The translations under genes were made by a program, and so were the position numbers. Shown here in pieces: positions 1-6,136 of a DNA stretch of 29,393 nt (positions within the stretch are counted from its first letter, which is position 1; each line of letters begins with the position of its first letter). This DNA is from a virus: positions 1 through 29,393 of IMG/VR virus record IMGVR_UViG_3300030109_005078, one strand, 5' to 3'. Under the pieces are notes generated by a model that was given only the letters and a program-made list of their open reading frames with translations, was not told the DNA's origin and did not search any database.

Positions 1-1
1 A

Positions 2-784
2 GAAGAACAATTACTTGGTAATTGGGAAAAGTTGTTGCAACTCGTAGAAGATACATTTGAAGGAGAACGAAAAGAGAAACTCCTTGAGATGTATAAATAC
101 TTTGAAGATAGAATGGTTGTAGCTCCAGCAAGTGGTAAAGAAGAATACCATTATTGTTATGCTGGTGGTTATGTTAATCATGTTCTTCATGTAGTTGAAA
201 CAGCATTAGAAGTATCCAAGACCTATGAAAAGGTTGGTGGGTATAAAGATTGGACAGATGAAGAACTCATCTTTTCTGCCATGCACCACGACTTGGGTAA
301 GGTCGGAGATTTACTTGGGGAGTATTACATTCCACAAGATAATGATTGGAGAAGAAAGACTCTTGGTGAGATATTCACACACAATACAGAAATAGATAAT
401 ATGAGAGTAACAGATAGAGCACTATTTTTACTGCAACACTTTGGGGTAAAGGTCAATCTAAAAGAAACTCTTGCTATCAAGGTATCTGATGGACTCTATG
501 ACGAAGCTAACACCTACTATATGAAAGTGTTTGACGCAAGTCGTTCCTTAAAAAATCATATGCCATACATCATACATTGGGCAGACCATATGGCTACACA
601 AGCTGAATATGATGAATGGAAACGAGAAGATGAGGATAACAAAGAAGAAATGGAAAGTCGGTTAAGTAACATTAAGAATATTAGTGTTGGTAAAAAAGAA
701 TCTAAACCTAAACCCAAACAAAAAGATAAAGTTTTAGAATCTAAACATCAAGATTTATTTGATGAGTTATTTGGAGATAAGTAA
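2..784 (+). CDS. HD-domain metal-dependent phosphohydrolase, 5'-truncated
   Basis: The reading frame is open to the left edge with no convincing start; a TTG at 32 is possible, but the frame upstream of it (EEQLLGNWEK) reads like normal protein, so I treat the gene as 5'-partial. The HD-family metal-binding pattern is visible: a histidine in YVNHVLH (nt 170-190), the HHDLGK core (284-301), HNTEI further on and HWADHMA near the end of the domain. The family hydrolyses phosphate esters of nucleotides or cyclic nucleotides; the substrate here cannot be read from sequence. The last 50 or so residues are a charged Lys/Glu tail. The stop overlaps the next start (TAATG), so it is in one operon with the small membrane protein and the gp55-like sigma factor. 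Family call is firm; biological role is unknown. Confidence 0.8.
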   Translation, partial: EEQLLGNWEKLLQLVEDTFEGERKEKLLEMYKYFEDRMVVAPASGKEEYHYCYAGGYVNHVLHVVETALEVSKTYEKVGGYKDWTDEELIFSAMHHDLGKVGDLLGEYYIPQDNDWRRKTLGEIFTHNTEIDNMRVTDRALFLLQHFGVKVNLKETLAIKVSDGLYDEANTYYMKVFDASRSLKNHMPYIIHWADHMATQAEYDEWKREDEDNKEEMESRLSNIKNISVGKKESKPKPKQKDKVLESKHQDLFDELFGDK

Positions 785-1053
785 TGATATTAGAAATAGG
801 ATTAGGATTATCAATAACCATAGCCGTATTATCACTATATGTTAATTGGAATCTAATGAGAAAAACAGAACTACTCGAAACTTGGGTAGAAGATTTTTCT
901 GATAGAATTAGTAAAGTTCAACAAGAACTTACTGAAATAGATTCAACAGGACATTTTGAAGCTGATGATGAGGTTGGAACAATATTTGAATCAATAAAAG
1001 AGGTAGTTAATGACATTAGTAATTTCACAGAAAAGGAGTCCTTTAGTGAGTAA
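784..1053 (+). CDS. Small single-pass membrane protein
   Basis: An 89-residue protein with a hydrophobic N-terminal segment (about residues 2-21) and a charged, probably coiled-coil remainder rich in Glu/Asp (residues 25-89). The start ATG overlaps the upstream stop, with GGAG at 773-776 as ribosome binding site. Its 3' end overlaps the likely GTG start of the sigma factor gene by 8 bases, so the three genes are probably translationally coupled. I do not recognise a named family. The topology suggests a membrane-tethered helix on the cytoplasmic or periplasmic face; no catalytic motif is seen. Confidence 0.75.
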   Translation: MILEIGLGLSITIAVLSLYVNWNLMRKTELLETWVEDFSDRISKVQQELTEIDSTGHFEADDEVGTIFESIKEVVNDISNFTEKESFSE

Positions 1054-1780
1054 GGCAAAAAAACCAATAAAGAAAAAGAAAAAACCTAAAAATTATTATT
1101 TTAATCAGACAACTGAAAATGCTATTATTAGGTATAATAATACAGATGATGTTAATTTAAAAAATAAAATATACAATGAACATATTTCATATGCGTTTGA
1201 TAAGTTAGCAGAAAATATAATTCATACATTTAAGTTTTATTATTTTGATGTTCCATCAGAACAAGTAAAACACGAGGTGGTTTCATTTCTTGTTATGAAT
1301 ATGCATAAATTCAAAGAAGGTAAGGGAAAGGCATTTTCATATTTCAGTATTGTTGCTAAAAACTATTTGATTCTTCATAATAACAAAAATTATAAGAACT
1401 ATAAGATTCACGACAAAATGGAAGTTCTTGATTATGGTAGTAACATAAAAGAAAAACAGAATATTAGTGATGTCGCTGATTTCAATAAAGAATATGTGAA
1501 TGAGATGTTAGAGTATTGGGATAATAATCTAACTAATATATTTAGACGACAAAAAGATATATTAGTTGCTGACGCCGTATTAGAAATGTTTAGAAGGAGA
1601 GATAACATAGAGAACTTTAATAAAAAGGCTCTTTACATTCTTATCCGTGAAATGACAGGTTCTAAGACTCAACACATTACTCGTATTGTTAATTTGATGA
1701 AAAAGTATAATGCAAATCTAACAAAAGAGTTTCAAGAAACTGGCCAGTTAGATACAGCCAACACAGGATCATTCTTGTAA
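1046..1780 (+). CDS. 55: T4 gp55-like late-transcription sigma factor
   Basis: Resembles the T4 gp55 family, the sigma factor that directs host RNA polymerase to phage late promoters. After a very basic N-terminal tail come the family-like block NYYFNQTTENAI, a central helical region, and KFKEGKGKAFSYFSIVAKN (about residues 88-106), the counterpart of the sigma region-2 helix that T4 gp55 shares with sigma-70. The protein is 244 residues, somewhat longer than T4 gp55 (185 residues). I choose GTG at 1046 because AGGAG lies 7 bases upstream; an in-frame ATG at 1010 would overlap the previous gene by 44 bases and has no good ribosome binding site. It is the last gene before a strong terminator. 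Its presence predicts gp55-type late promoters for the downstream genes. Confidence 0.78.
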   Translation: MSKAKKPIKKKKKPKNYYFNQTTENAIIRYNNTDDVNLKNKIYNEHISYAFDKLAENIIHTFKFYYFDVPSEQVKHEVVSFLVMNMHKFKEGKGKAFSYFSIVAKNYLILHNNKNYKNYKIHDKMEVLDYGSNIKEKQNISDVADFNKEYVNEMLEYWDNNLTNIFRRQKDILVADAVLEMFRRRDNIENFNKKALYILIREMTGSKTQHITRIVNLMKKYNANLTKEFQETGQLDTANTGSFL

Positions 1781-1848
1781 CAAAATGAAACAAGTGTAAC
1801 ATTTTGTTCTAACATAATGATACACTTTTAAATAACTTCTAAAAAAAC

Positions 1849-1878
1849 AAAAACCTCATTTTCGAATGGGGTTTTTTT
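1849..1878 (+). terminator. Rho-independent terminator with UUCG loop
   Basis: A 12-base-pair stem (1849-1860 with 1865-1876, one G-U pair) capped by a TTCG tetraloop and followed by a T run. It closes the HD/gp55 operon. The A-rich 5' arm could give weak activity on the other strand too. Confidence 0.9.
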
Positions 1879-1965
1879 GTGCCCTTGTAACTTCATACAT
1901 ATAGACACTTAAAATTATTTTTATTTTTTTTCTCAAAATGGGGTAGTTTGGTATAGTTCTTGTAG

Positions 1966-1998
1966 TATATAAGTAGAGATAGATTATTCGAATCTATC
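1966..1998 (+). promoter_or_regulatory. Candidate late promoter plus 5' hairpin upstream of pilin genes
   Basis: TATAAGTA at 1968-1975 differs by one base from the T4 late promoter TATAAATA, and no good -35 hexamer lies at the right distance, as expected for a gp55-type promoter. Directly after it, GATAGATT (1978-1985) and AATCTATC (1991-1998) form a perfect 8-base-pair hairpin with loop ATTCG. Transcription starting near 1978-1980 would put this hairpin at the mRNA 5' end, about 16 bases before the AAAGGAG ribosome binding site of the first pilin-like gene. Confidence 0.5.
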
Positions 1999-2025
1999 AA
2001 AACAAAATAATAAAGGAGAACTGAG

Positions 2026-2694
2026 ATGTTCGAAACTATAAAAAAGATTGTAAAAAGGTTGAGTAAGAAAATCAAAAGTACTAATGGTAATTCACTCGCT
2101 GAATTTGCAGTAACAACCGCCATGATGGCAACACTAGCAACAACAGCCGCACCAAAATTTGGACAAGTTGGAGCAGGAGCTAAAGAAAAGAAAACAATGA
2201 ATAACATTGACAAAATTCTTACAGTTGCTAATAACTTTTATAACCAAACATTGTCTGAAGAAGGTAAAGGAAGATTTCCAGGACAAGAGAAGTATGATGT
2301 CGCTGTAGGTGGTATCACTTTAGCTGAAGGAGCTTCTACTGATGAAACTCTTGAAGCTTATGTTGAAACTGTCCTTGATGCAAAAGATTCCTATACATCA
2401 GAGTTAGGTGAGTTCGTTTATGTATTCTCACCAGCAGCAGATGACGATGACGCATTACAAGGTGATTGGATGAGTCTTGAAACATCAGTTGGTTACGATG
2501 GTAACTCTGAAGTTGGTGCTCTTGACTTCAAACAAGACTTTGGTAACAATGGTATGACAAGTCCATTTCAGGATGGTTCATACGCATACTTAGTAATACC
2601 AGGAAGTGGAAGTGGTACATCTGCACAAGCTCCTGTTCTTGTAGTAATAGATACTGAGAATCCATCTAAACTACATAAAACTTTAGTACCTTAA
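2026..2694 (+). CDS. Type IV pilin-like protein with unusual N-terminus
   Basis: A 222-residue protein with a basic 21-residue leader, then Gly21 followed by NSLAEFAVTTAMMATLA and more hydrophobic residues. A glycine at -1, glutamate at +5 and a roughly 20-residue hydrophobic helix match prepilin architecture (cleavage by the PilD-type peptidase, glutamate +5 used in assembly), although the +1 residue is Asn rather than Phe/Met and the sequence is not the standard FTLIEL. The C-terminal 170 residues are acidic, lack cysteine and look like a globular pilin head. AAAGGAG precedes the ATG. It is followed 27 bases later by a canonical prepilin, which supports the pilin reading. Alternative: a Flp/pseudopilin-like or unrelated signal-anchored surface protein. 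Confidence 0.65.
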   Translation: MFETIKKIVKRLSKKIKSTNGNSLAEFAVTTAMMATLATTAAPKFGQVGAGAKEKKTMNNIDKILTVANNFYNQTLSEEGKGRFPGQEKYDVAVGGITLAEGASTDETLEAYVETVLDAKDSYTSELGEFVYVFSPAADDDDALQGDWMSLETSVGYDGNSEVGALDFKQDFGNNGMTSPFQDGSYAYLVIPGSGSGTSAQAPVLVVIDTENPSKLHKTLVP

Positions 2695-2721
2695 TACACA
2701 ACAAAACCGAAAGGAAAAACA

Positions 2722-3162
2722 ATGAAGAACATATTAAAGAATACAAGTAAAGGTTTCACATTGATTGAATTAGTAATGGTTACAATCATATTGGGAATCT
2801 TAGCAGCTGTAGCAATTCCAAGATATCAACAAACGGTTGATAACGCAGAAGCAACTGCAGAGAAAGCATTTGTAGATATGGTATGGGCAGGAGTAGAACA
2901 AGAAGCTTCTGAAAGACTAACAGATGATGGACTTGAAGCATGGCCTTACAATCCACTAACAGTTATTGGTAGGAGTCGTAACATATCAGTTACATTATTC
3001 GAGGGAATACCTGATGAGGATAATGAATGGCAGTTTAGTGTAGATGCAGCTGGTGTACCAGCAATCTTTCATCATAGAAGAAATGACGAAATCTACTACT
3101 ACAAATACGATTCATTGACATTCGAGTTAGACGAAGAACCTACACTTTACACAAACGAATAA
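2722..3162 (+). CDS. Type IV prepilin / pseudopilin
   Basis: The N-terminus is textbook prepilin: short basic leader ending in Lys-Gly, cleavage before Phe12, then FTLIELVMVTIILGILAAVA with glutamate at +5, followed by IPRYQ. Prepilins are cleaved and N-methylated by a prepilin peptidase and assembled into type IV pili or type II secretion pseudopili in the inner membrane. The 146-residue length suits a minor pilin or pseudopilin; the globular part lacks cysteines and ends in an acidic tail. No peptidase, assembly ATPase or PilC-like platform gene is in the window, so assembly would need host machinery. AAAGGA lies 5 bases before the start. It is in tandem with the previous pilin-like gene. 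Confidence 0.9.
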   Translation: MKNILKNTSKGFTLIELVMVTIILGILAAVAIPRYQQTVDNAEATAEKAFVDMVWAGVEQEASERLTDDGLEAWPYNPLTVIGRSRNISVTLFEGIPDEDNEWQFSVDAAGVPAIFHHRRNDEIYYYKYDSLTFELDEEPTLYTNE

Positions 3163-3164
3163 TT

Positions 3165-3195
3165 AATAGGGGATTTGAAAATCATTTCCCCTATT
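3165..3195 (+). terminator. Hairpin after pilin genes, possible terminator
   Basis: AATAGGGGA (3165-3173) pairs perfectly with TCCCCTATT (3187-3195); the loop can form a further TGA/TCA pairing. What follows is T/A-rich (TATTATAAAG) rather than a clean T run, so it may be a partial terminator or an mRNA-stabilising 3' hairpin of the pilin transcript. The next ribosome binding site starts about 8 bases later. Confidence 0.6.
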
Positions 3196-3212
3196 TATTA
3201 TAAAGAGGTATT

Positions 3213-3653
3213 ATGAGATTTAAACTCACATCAGAAATACTGGAAATAATACTTATTTCCGCAATAGGTATAACTTTAGGGTTCGTGTTATTTAGTAAAG
3301 ACGAACCCATAAAAGTTAATGAACCACAACTTGAAAACTTCGATGAATACCCTTTGACTGCCTGGCAAACTTTAGATAGAAAAGGTGGTGAGTGTGTAAA
3401 GATAAAGTATCGTGTACAGAAAAATAAAACTCGACTTTATATGTACAACACTCAAGGTAAAAAAGTTCATCAGCAACAAATATCTTTAAGTCCACATAAG
3501 GATGGTAGAGATAGAGTAGAAACATATGTTTGGAAACTTTATCGAACCGAATGGACAGATAAGATACCACCTGGTGAATACTTGATTATAGTTGGAACAG
3601 ATCACGATAAATCAGCATCAAGAAATCTTACTCTTGAAATAGATATAATGTAA
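3213..3653 (+). CDS. Membrane-anchored extracytoplasmic protein, unknown
   Basis: A 146-residue protein with one N-terminal membrane segment (about residues 8-27) and an extracytoplasmic domain of about 115 residues predicted to be beta-rich. The C-terminal half, with VETYVWKLYRTEW and PPGEYLIIVGT, recalls the Ig-like repeats of FlgD or cell-surface sorting domains, but the match is only by pattern. The stop codon overlaps the start of a 39-residue microprotein, which in turn overlaps the next gene, so the three are likely made together. The position after two pilins suggests an envelope function, possibly pilus-related; this is inference. Confidence 0.65.
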   Translation: MRFKLTSEILEIILISAIGITLGFVLFSKDEPIKVNEPQLENFDEYPLTAWQTLDRKGGECVKIKYRVQKNKTRLYMYNTQGKKVHQQQISLSPHKDGRDRVETYVWKLYRTEWTDKIPPGEYLIIVGTDHDKSASRNLTLEIDIM

Positions 3654-3772
3654 TGTGGATGCCACTTGTTATAATAACATTAGGTGTTTGTCTTATATGG
3701 GAATTGGATGAAAGACAAACAATTAAGAAATACAAAAAGAAAAAGAAAATTGAACAACAGAGAAAAAAATGA
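3653..3772 (+). CDS. 39-residue membrane microprotein
   Basis: A short frame between two coupled genes: its ATG overlaps the preceding stop (TAATG) and its TGA overlaps the following ATG (ATGA). The translation starts MWMPLVIITLGVCLIWELDE and ends in a very basic tail rich in Lys/Arg. One membrane helix (about residues 4-16) with a positive cytoplasmic tail is a common layout for phage regulatory or anchoring microproteins. An internal ATG at codon 3 could also be the start. Perfect packing on both sides is the main evidence that it is real. Confidence 0.6.
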   Translation: MWMPLVIITLGVCLIWELDERQTIKKYKKKKKIEQQRKK

Positions 3773-4392
3773 GATACTTACCCTTATTATTTGTAAGTGT
3801 TATATATTCACAAGTAGACGAACAGGTATTGATAGACAACGATATACAACGAGTATCAGAGTTTAAGAGGGATGTTGCCTACGGACAAGATTGTGATGAT
3901 ACAGAATACAGAGATTACAAAGGTTCACCTGCTTGGAAAGGTTATGGTGGGTGGTTATCCGAATGTGATTCAATCCGTTCTGTAAACTTAGATAAAGAAT
4001 TTACCGAAAGGTCAAAGAAACGGGCACAAGAAAAGGCTATCCAAGATAGTATTGATATGGCATCAATTGATGAAATGGATTTAGATTTGGATGCTATGTG
4101 GGAAAATACGGTTTGGGAAGAAATACAGGATATAGCAGATACAGAAGTTTACGAAACCGAACAGATAACAGCAGTTGCTGGTGTTCGTGGTGCTGAAGCG
4201 GAAGATGAAGCACTTGACCATCTATATTACAGACGAAGTATGAAAGGTCTTGCTATAATGGATTTACAAAAGGCCTATGGTAAGTTAAAAATAAAAAGAG
4301 ATGAACTAATAAAAATAAATCCTCAACATCCAAAGATAGAAAAAGTTGACAACCTCTTGTCACAGCTACAGATTAAAATAAATAAATCATAA
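3769..4392 (+). CDS. Secreted protein with signal peptide, unknown
   Basis: A 207-residue protein beginning with a short signal peptide (MRYLPLLFVSVIYS, probable cleavage near residue 14). The mature part is acidic, contains three cysteines in its first half, an acidic helical middle, a conserved-looking block AGVRGAEAEDEALDHLYYRR (about residues 136-155) and a helical C-terminus. No named family recognised. There is no strong ribosome binding site, and the start overlaps the stop of the 39-residue gene, so translation probably depends on coupling. Likely periplasmic or outer-surface. The short signal ending in SQ is typical of Bacteroidota- or Marinimicrobia-like lineages, hinting that it was taken from a host. 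Confidence 0.65.
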   Translation: MRYLPLLFVSVIYSQVDEQVLIDNDIQRVSEFKRDVAYGQDCDDTEYRDYKGSPAWKGYGGWLSECDSIRSVNLDKEFTERSKKRAQEKAIQDSIDMASIDEMDLDLDAMWENTVWEEIQDIADTEVYETEQITAVAGVRGAEAEDEALDHLYYRRSMKGLAIMDLQKAYGKLKIKRDELIKINPQHPKIEKVDNLLSQLQIKINKS

Positions 4393-4440
4393 ATTAATAA
4401 AAAACTAACAAAAAAGTTGTGTTGTTTCTAAATGTTTAAG

Positions 4441-4474
4441 ATATTTATGTTTTGGAAGATGATGACACTTCCAA
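4441..4474 (+). promoter_or_regulatory. Candidate promoter box plus 5' hairpin before TonB-domain gene
   Basis: ATATTTAT at 4441-4448 is followed 3 bases later by TTGGAAG (4452-4458) and CTTCCAA (4468-4474), a perfect 7-base-pair hairpin with a 9-base loop. It lies in the 118-base gap before the gene at 4511, whose ribosome binding site is AAGGAG. The same box occurs before five other operons in the window. Confidence 0.4.
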
Positions 4475-4510
4475 CAAAATAGTAACTTATCATTTAAAAA
4501 GGAGATACAC

Positions 4511-4837
4511 ATGAAGCGACTAATGTGTTTGTTCTTAATGGGCCTGATTTCTGCTCAGACATTAGAAACATCACTACCAAAACCAAAAGAACCATTCGTT
4601 CTAACATACCACGACATTAGAGAAGATATACTTAAAAAGACGCCACAAGGAAAAATTACAGTAGATTTTTATATTAATGAGAGAGGGGAAGTAGAGAATC
4701 CAGTTATTAGGGATACTTTCAATATCGCTCTTAATGAAGTGGTGTTGGATAAAGTAAGACAAGCATCTTACTATCCAGCAGTTCAAAATGGACGACCAGT
4801 TCGAATCAAATTCACATTACCAATAGTATTTAAATAA
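4511..4837 (+). CDS. Exported TonB C-terminal domain protein
   Basis: A 108-residue protein with a signal peptide (MKRLMCLFLMGLISA, cleavage before Gln) directly followed by a TonB C-terminal fold: ITVDFYINERGEVENPVI, a helix with LDKVRQASYYPAVQNGRPV, and the closing strand RIKFTLPIVFK. Pattern and length (about 80 residues) fit the TonB_C family, which links the inner-membrane energy complex to outer-membrane receptors. The usual N-terminal anchor and proline-rich linker are absent, so it would be a free periplasmic domain and could compete for TonB-dependent receptors or act as a structural module. Strong AAGGAG ribosome binding site; co-directional with the next membrane gene. Confidence 0.78.
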   Translation: MKRLMCLFLMGLISAQTLETSLPKPKEPFVLTYHDIREDILKKTPQGKITVDFYINERGEVENPVIRDTFNIALNEVVLDKVRQASYYPAVQNGRPVRIKFTLPIVFK

Positions 4838-4847
4838 CGGAGGAAAA

Positions 4848-5165
4848 ATGTTAGAATACTTTTTGATGGGAGTTTTGGCACCTATCTTTCTGAATCTTAT
4901 GCACCTATGTGTAGGAATATATGTAGTAATTCAAAGAGGAAATATGATGTCATTGGGATTTTCAGGTATGGGATTTATAACCAAAACCATAGGGATGTTA
5001 TTTCTCACTTGGTTGGGTGTGAGTAAATTAGGATTGGATTATCAAATATTCATTCCACTACTTTCATTCTTTTGGTTCTTTACTCATATCGTGGAAGCCT
5101 TTGTGATTAATCATTATATGAAAGAAAATGTACCAAAATTTCTACAAGACTTGCAAATTAATTAA
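4848..5165 (+). CDS. Three-helix membrane protein, weakly AtpI-like
   Basis: A 105-residue, strongly hydrophobic protein with about three membrane helices (near residues 3-28, 35-60 and 65-90) and a short charged C-terminus. The segment around KTIGMLFLTWLGV and FFTHIVEAF vaguely recalls ATP synthase subunit I proteins, but I would not name it on that basis. GGAGG precedes the ATG and the gap to the TonB-domain gene is only 10 bases. Probably an inner-membrane protein made with its neighbours. Confidence 0.6.
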   Translation: MLEYFLMGVLAPIFLNLMHLCVGIYVVIQRGNMMSLGFSGMGFITKTIGMLFLTWLGVSKLGLDYQIFIPLLSFFWFFTHIVEAFVINHYMKENVPKFLQDLQIN

Positions 5166-5178
5166 AGGATAATAAAAA

Positions 5179-5265
5179 ATGGATATTACATTAACAATTG
5201 GGTTGATAACATCTGTCTTTATATTAGGACTAACATTTGTCCTATATTGGGATGATATAAAATAA
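5179..5265 (+). CDS. 28-residue membrane microprotein
   Basis: A short frame with AAGGA 8-9 bases before ATG, encoding MDITLTIGLITSVFILGLTF followed by VLYWDDIK. It is almost entirely one membrane helix with an acidic C-terminal end. It sits 13 bases after the three-helix membrane gene and ends 5 bases before the terminator stem, so it is the last gene of the cassette. Position, ribosome binding site and hydrophobic pattern support it, but such short frames can be chance. Confidence 0.5.
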   Translation: MDITLTIGLITSVFILGLTFVLYWDDIK

Positions 5266-5270
5266 GCAAA

Positions 5271-5299
5271 AAAAAGGGGAACAATACGTTCCCCTTTTT
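5271..5299. terminator. Bidirectional rho-independent terminator
   Basis: A 12-base-pair perfect stem, AAAAAGGGGAAC (5271-5282) with GTTCCCCTTTTT (5288-5299), and a 5-base loop. The A run on the left and T run on the right let it terminate transcription in both directions. It separates the plus-strand accessory cassette from the converging minus-strand gene at 5316-5537. Confidence 0.92.
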
Positions 5300-5315
5300 C
5301 ATTATCCGATAATAG

Positions 5316-5537
5316 CTATTTACGAAATAAACCCACCAACACCAATAATGCGACTAATCCAGCGAAACCGGATTCGCCGAAGTTATTTATGATTGATGTC
5401 AGGTTACCAATAACATTTACGCCAAAGATACCACTCCCAAACAATACTTCGCTTACAGCTCCGATTGCTATGAAAGAGGCGAGTAGTTGAGCGATGTCGT
5501 CTACCCAACCTTTGACTAATGTGATGACTTCCTTCAT
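5316..5537 (-). CDS. Two-helix small membrane protein, possible holin
   Basis: The only minus-strand gene I support. It encodes 73 residues with an amphipathic N-terminus (KEVITLVKGWVDDIAQLL), a hydrophobic segment (about 17-36), a Gly/Asn-rich turn with FGSGIFG and NNFGESG, and a second hydrophobic segment (about 55-70) ending in FRK. Size, two helices and a basic C-terminal end resemble class II holins; a VirB2/TrbC-like pilin shape is an alternative. GGGAG lies about 9 bases before the start. It has its own candidate promoter and 5' hairpin and ends at the bidirectional terminator. No endolysin is nearby, so the holin idea is weak. Confidence 0.65.
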   Translation of the reverse strand: MKEVITLVKGWVDDIAQLLASFIAIGAVSEVLFGSGIFGVNVIGNLTSIINNFGESGFAGLVALLVLVGLFRK

Positions 5538-5603
5538 TAGTTATCTCCCGTTGTTTTTTCTTATCATTTAACAAAAAAGGGATATTTAACTTCCGTTTTC
5601 TGT

Positions 5604-5658
5604 GTCGAATAAAATCCGACATATATAATTATAGTATATACATATTTTTTGTTAGCAA
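5604..5658 (-). promoter_or_regulatory. Candidate promoter and 5' hairpin of the minus-strand gene
   Basis: On the minus strand, TATAAT (5633-5628) is preceded 19 bases upstream by TTGCTA (5658-5653), a usable -10/-35 pair with a slightly long spacer. Starting about 7 bases after the -10 box, GTCGGAT (5620-5614) pairs with ATTCGAC (5610-5604) around a 3-base loop, so the hairpin would lie at the very 5' end of the mRNA. Confidence 0.45.
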
Positions 5659-5687
5659 TATATATGCACTGATTTTTCAGTTAGTTA

Positions 5688-5709
5688 ATATTTATTTATG
5701 AGTTATAAT
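5688..5709 (+). promoter_or_regulatory. Candidate promoter of the baseplate operon
   Basis: ATATTTAT at 5688-5695 and TATAAT at 5704-5709 lie 35-56 bases before the first baseplate-block gene in the divergent gap. Either could be the -10 element. No clear hairpin follows. The rest of the 206-base gap (5538-5743) holds the minus-strand promoter region and no gene. Confidence 0.4.
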
Positions 5710-5743
5710 ATCTATTTTTAATGACAATGCAAGGAAAATCAAG

Positions 5744-6136
5744 ATGAGTCAAGATTACGAATTATTTGAGGGTAAATCACTATCATCATTATTCAAGGAT
5801 ATTTACGATAATTCCAAACACAATAAAGAACAACTTGAGATATTAGTAAAAGAAGTTGCTGGATATATCAAGGATGGGGATATGGCTATTCAACTAATCC
5901 CTATGATAAAAGAATACTTGGAAATAAATGTAAAGAATGATGAACAACTTGTCAAGTTGGCAACAGTTGTACAGAGATTAATTGCCGCTGAAGGTAAGGG
6001 TGGTAGTGAATCCGAGTTCGGTTTATCTGAAAAAGAAAAGGAACAATTACTCACGAGTATAGATGATGTGGTTGTAGACTTACAAAAAAAATCGGATAAT
6101 CTTACACAAGATATAAAATCAGTTAAGGAAAATTAA
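5744..6136 (+). CDS. Conserved helical phage protein ahead of the gp5-like hub
   Basis: A 130-residue, probably all-helical protein beginning with YELFEGKSLSSLFKDIYDNSK, then a middle with PMIKEYLEINVKNDEQLVKLA, and a coiled-coil-like acidic C-terminus. I do not recognise a named family, though this style of protein is common beside baseplate genes of marine T4-like phages. AAGGA precedes the ATG, and its stop overlaps the start of the gp5-like gene (TAATG), indicating coupled expression. It is the first gene of the baseplate operon; an assembly-factor or minor structural role is plausible but unproven. Confidence 0.7.
   Translation: MSQDYELFEGKSLSSLFKDIYDNSKHNKEQLEILVKEVAGYIKDGDMAIQLIPMIKEYLEINVKNDEQLVKLATVVQRLIAAEGKGGSESEFGLSEKEKEQLLTSIDDVVVDLQKKSDNLTQDIKSVKEN

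Noticed and set aside
1010-1045. Upstream ATG as start of the gp55-like gene
   Set aside because: It would overlap the previous gene by 44 bases without a ribosome binding site, whereas GTG at 1046 has AGGAG at ideal spacing.
1893-2213. Minus-strand open frame of 106 codons across the pilin promoter
   Set aside because: It is antisense to the first pilin-like gene and the intergenic hairpin, with no ribosome binding site; the hydrophobic translation only mirrors the pilin helix.
3684-3866. 60-codon plus-strand frame over the microprotein region
   Set aside because: It overlaps the better-supported coupled frames at 3653 and 3769 and has no ribosome binding site.
4848-5165. Naming the three-helix protein as ATP synthase subunit I
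   Set aside because: The likeness is limited to hydrophobic spacing and a few residues; no diagnostic motif was seen.
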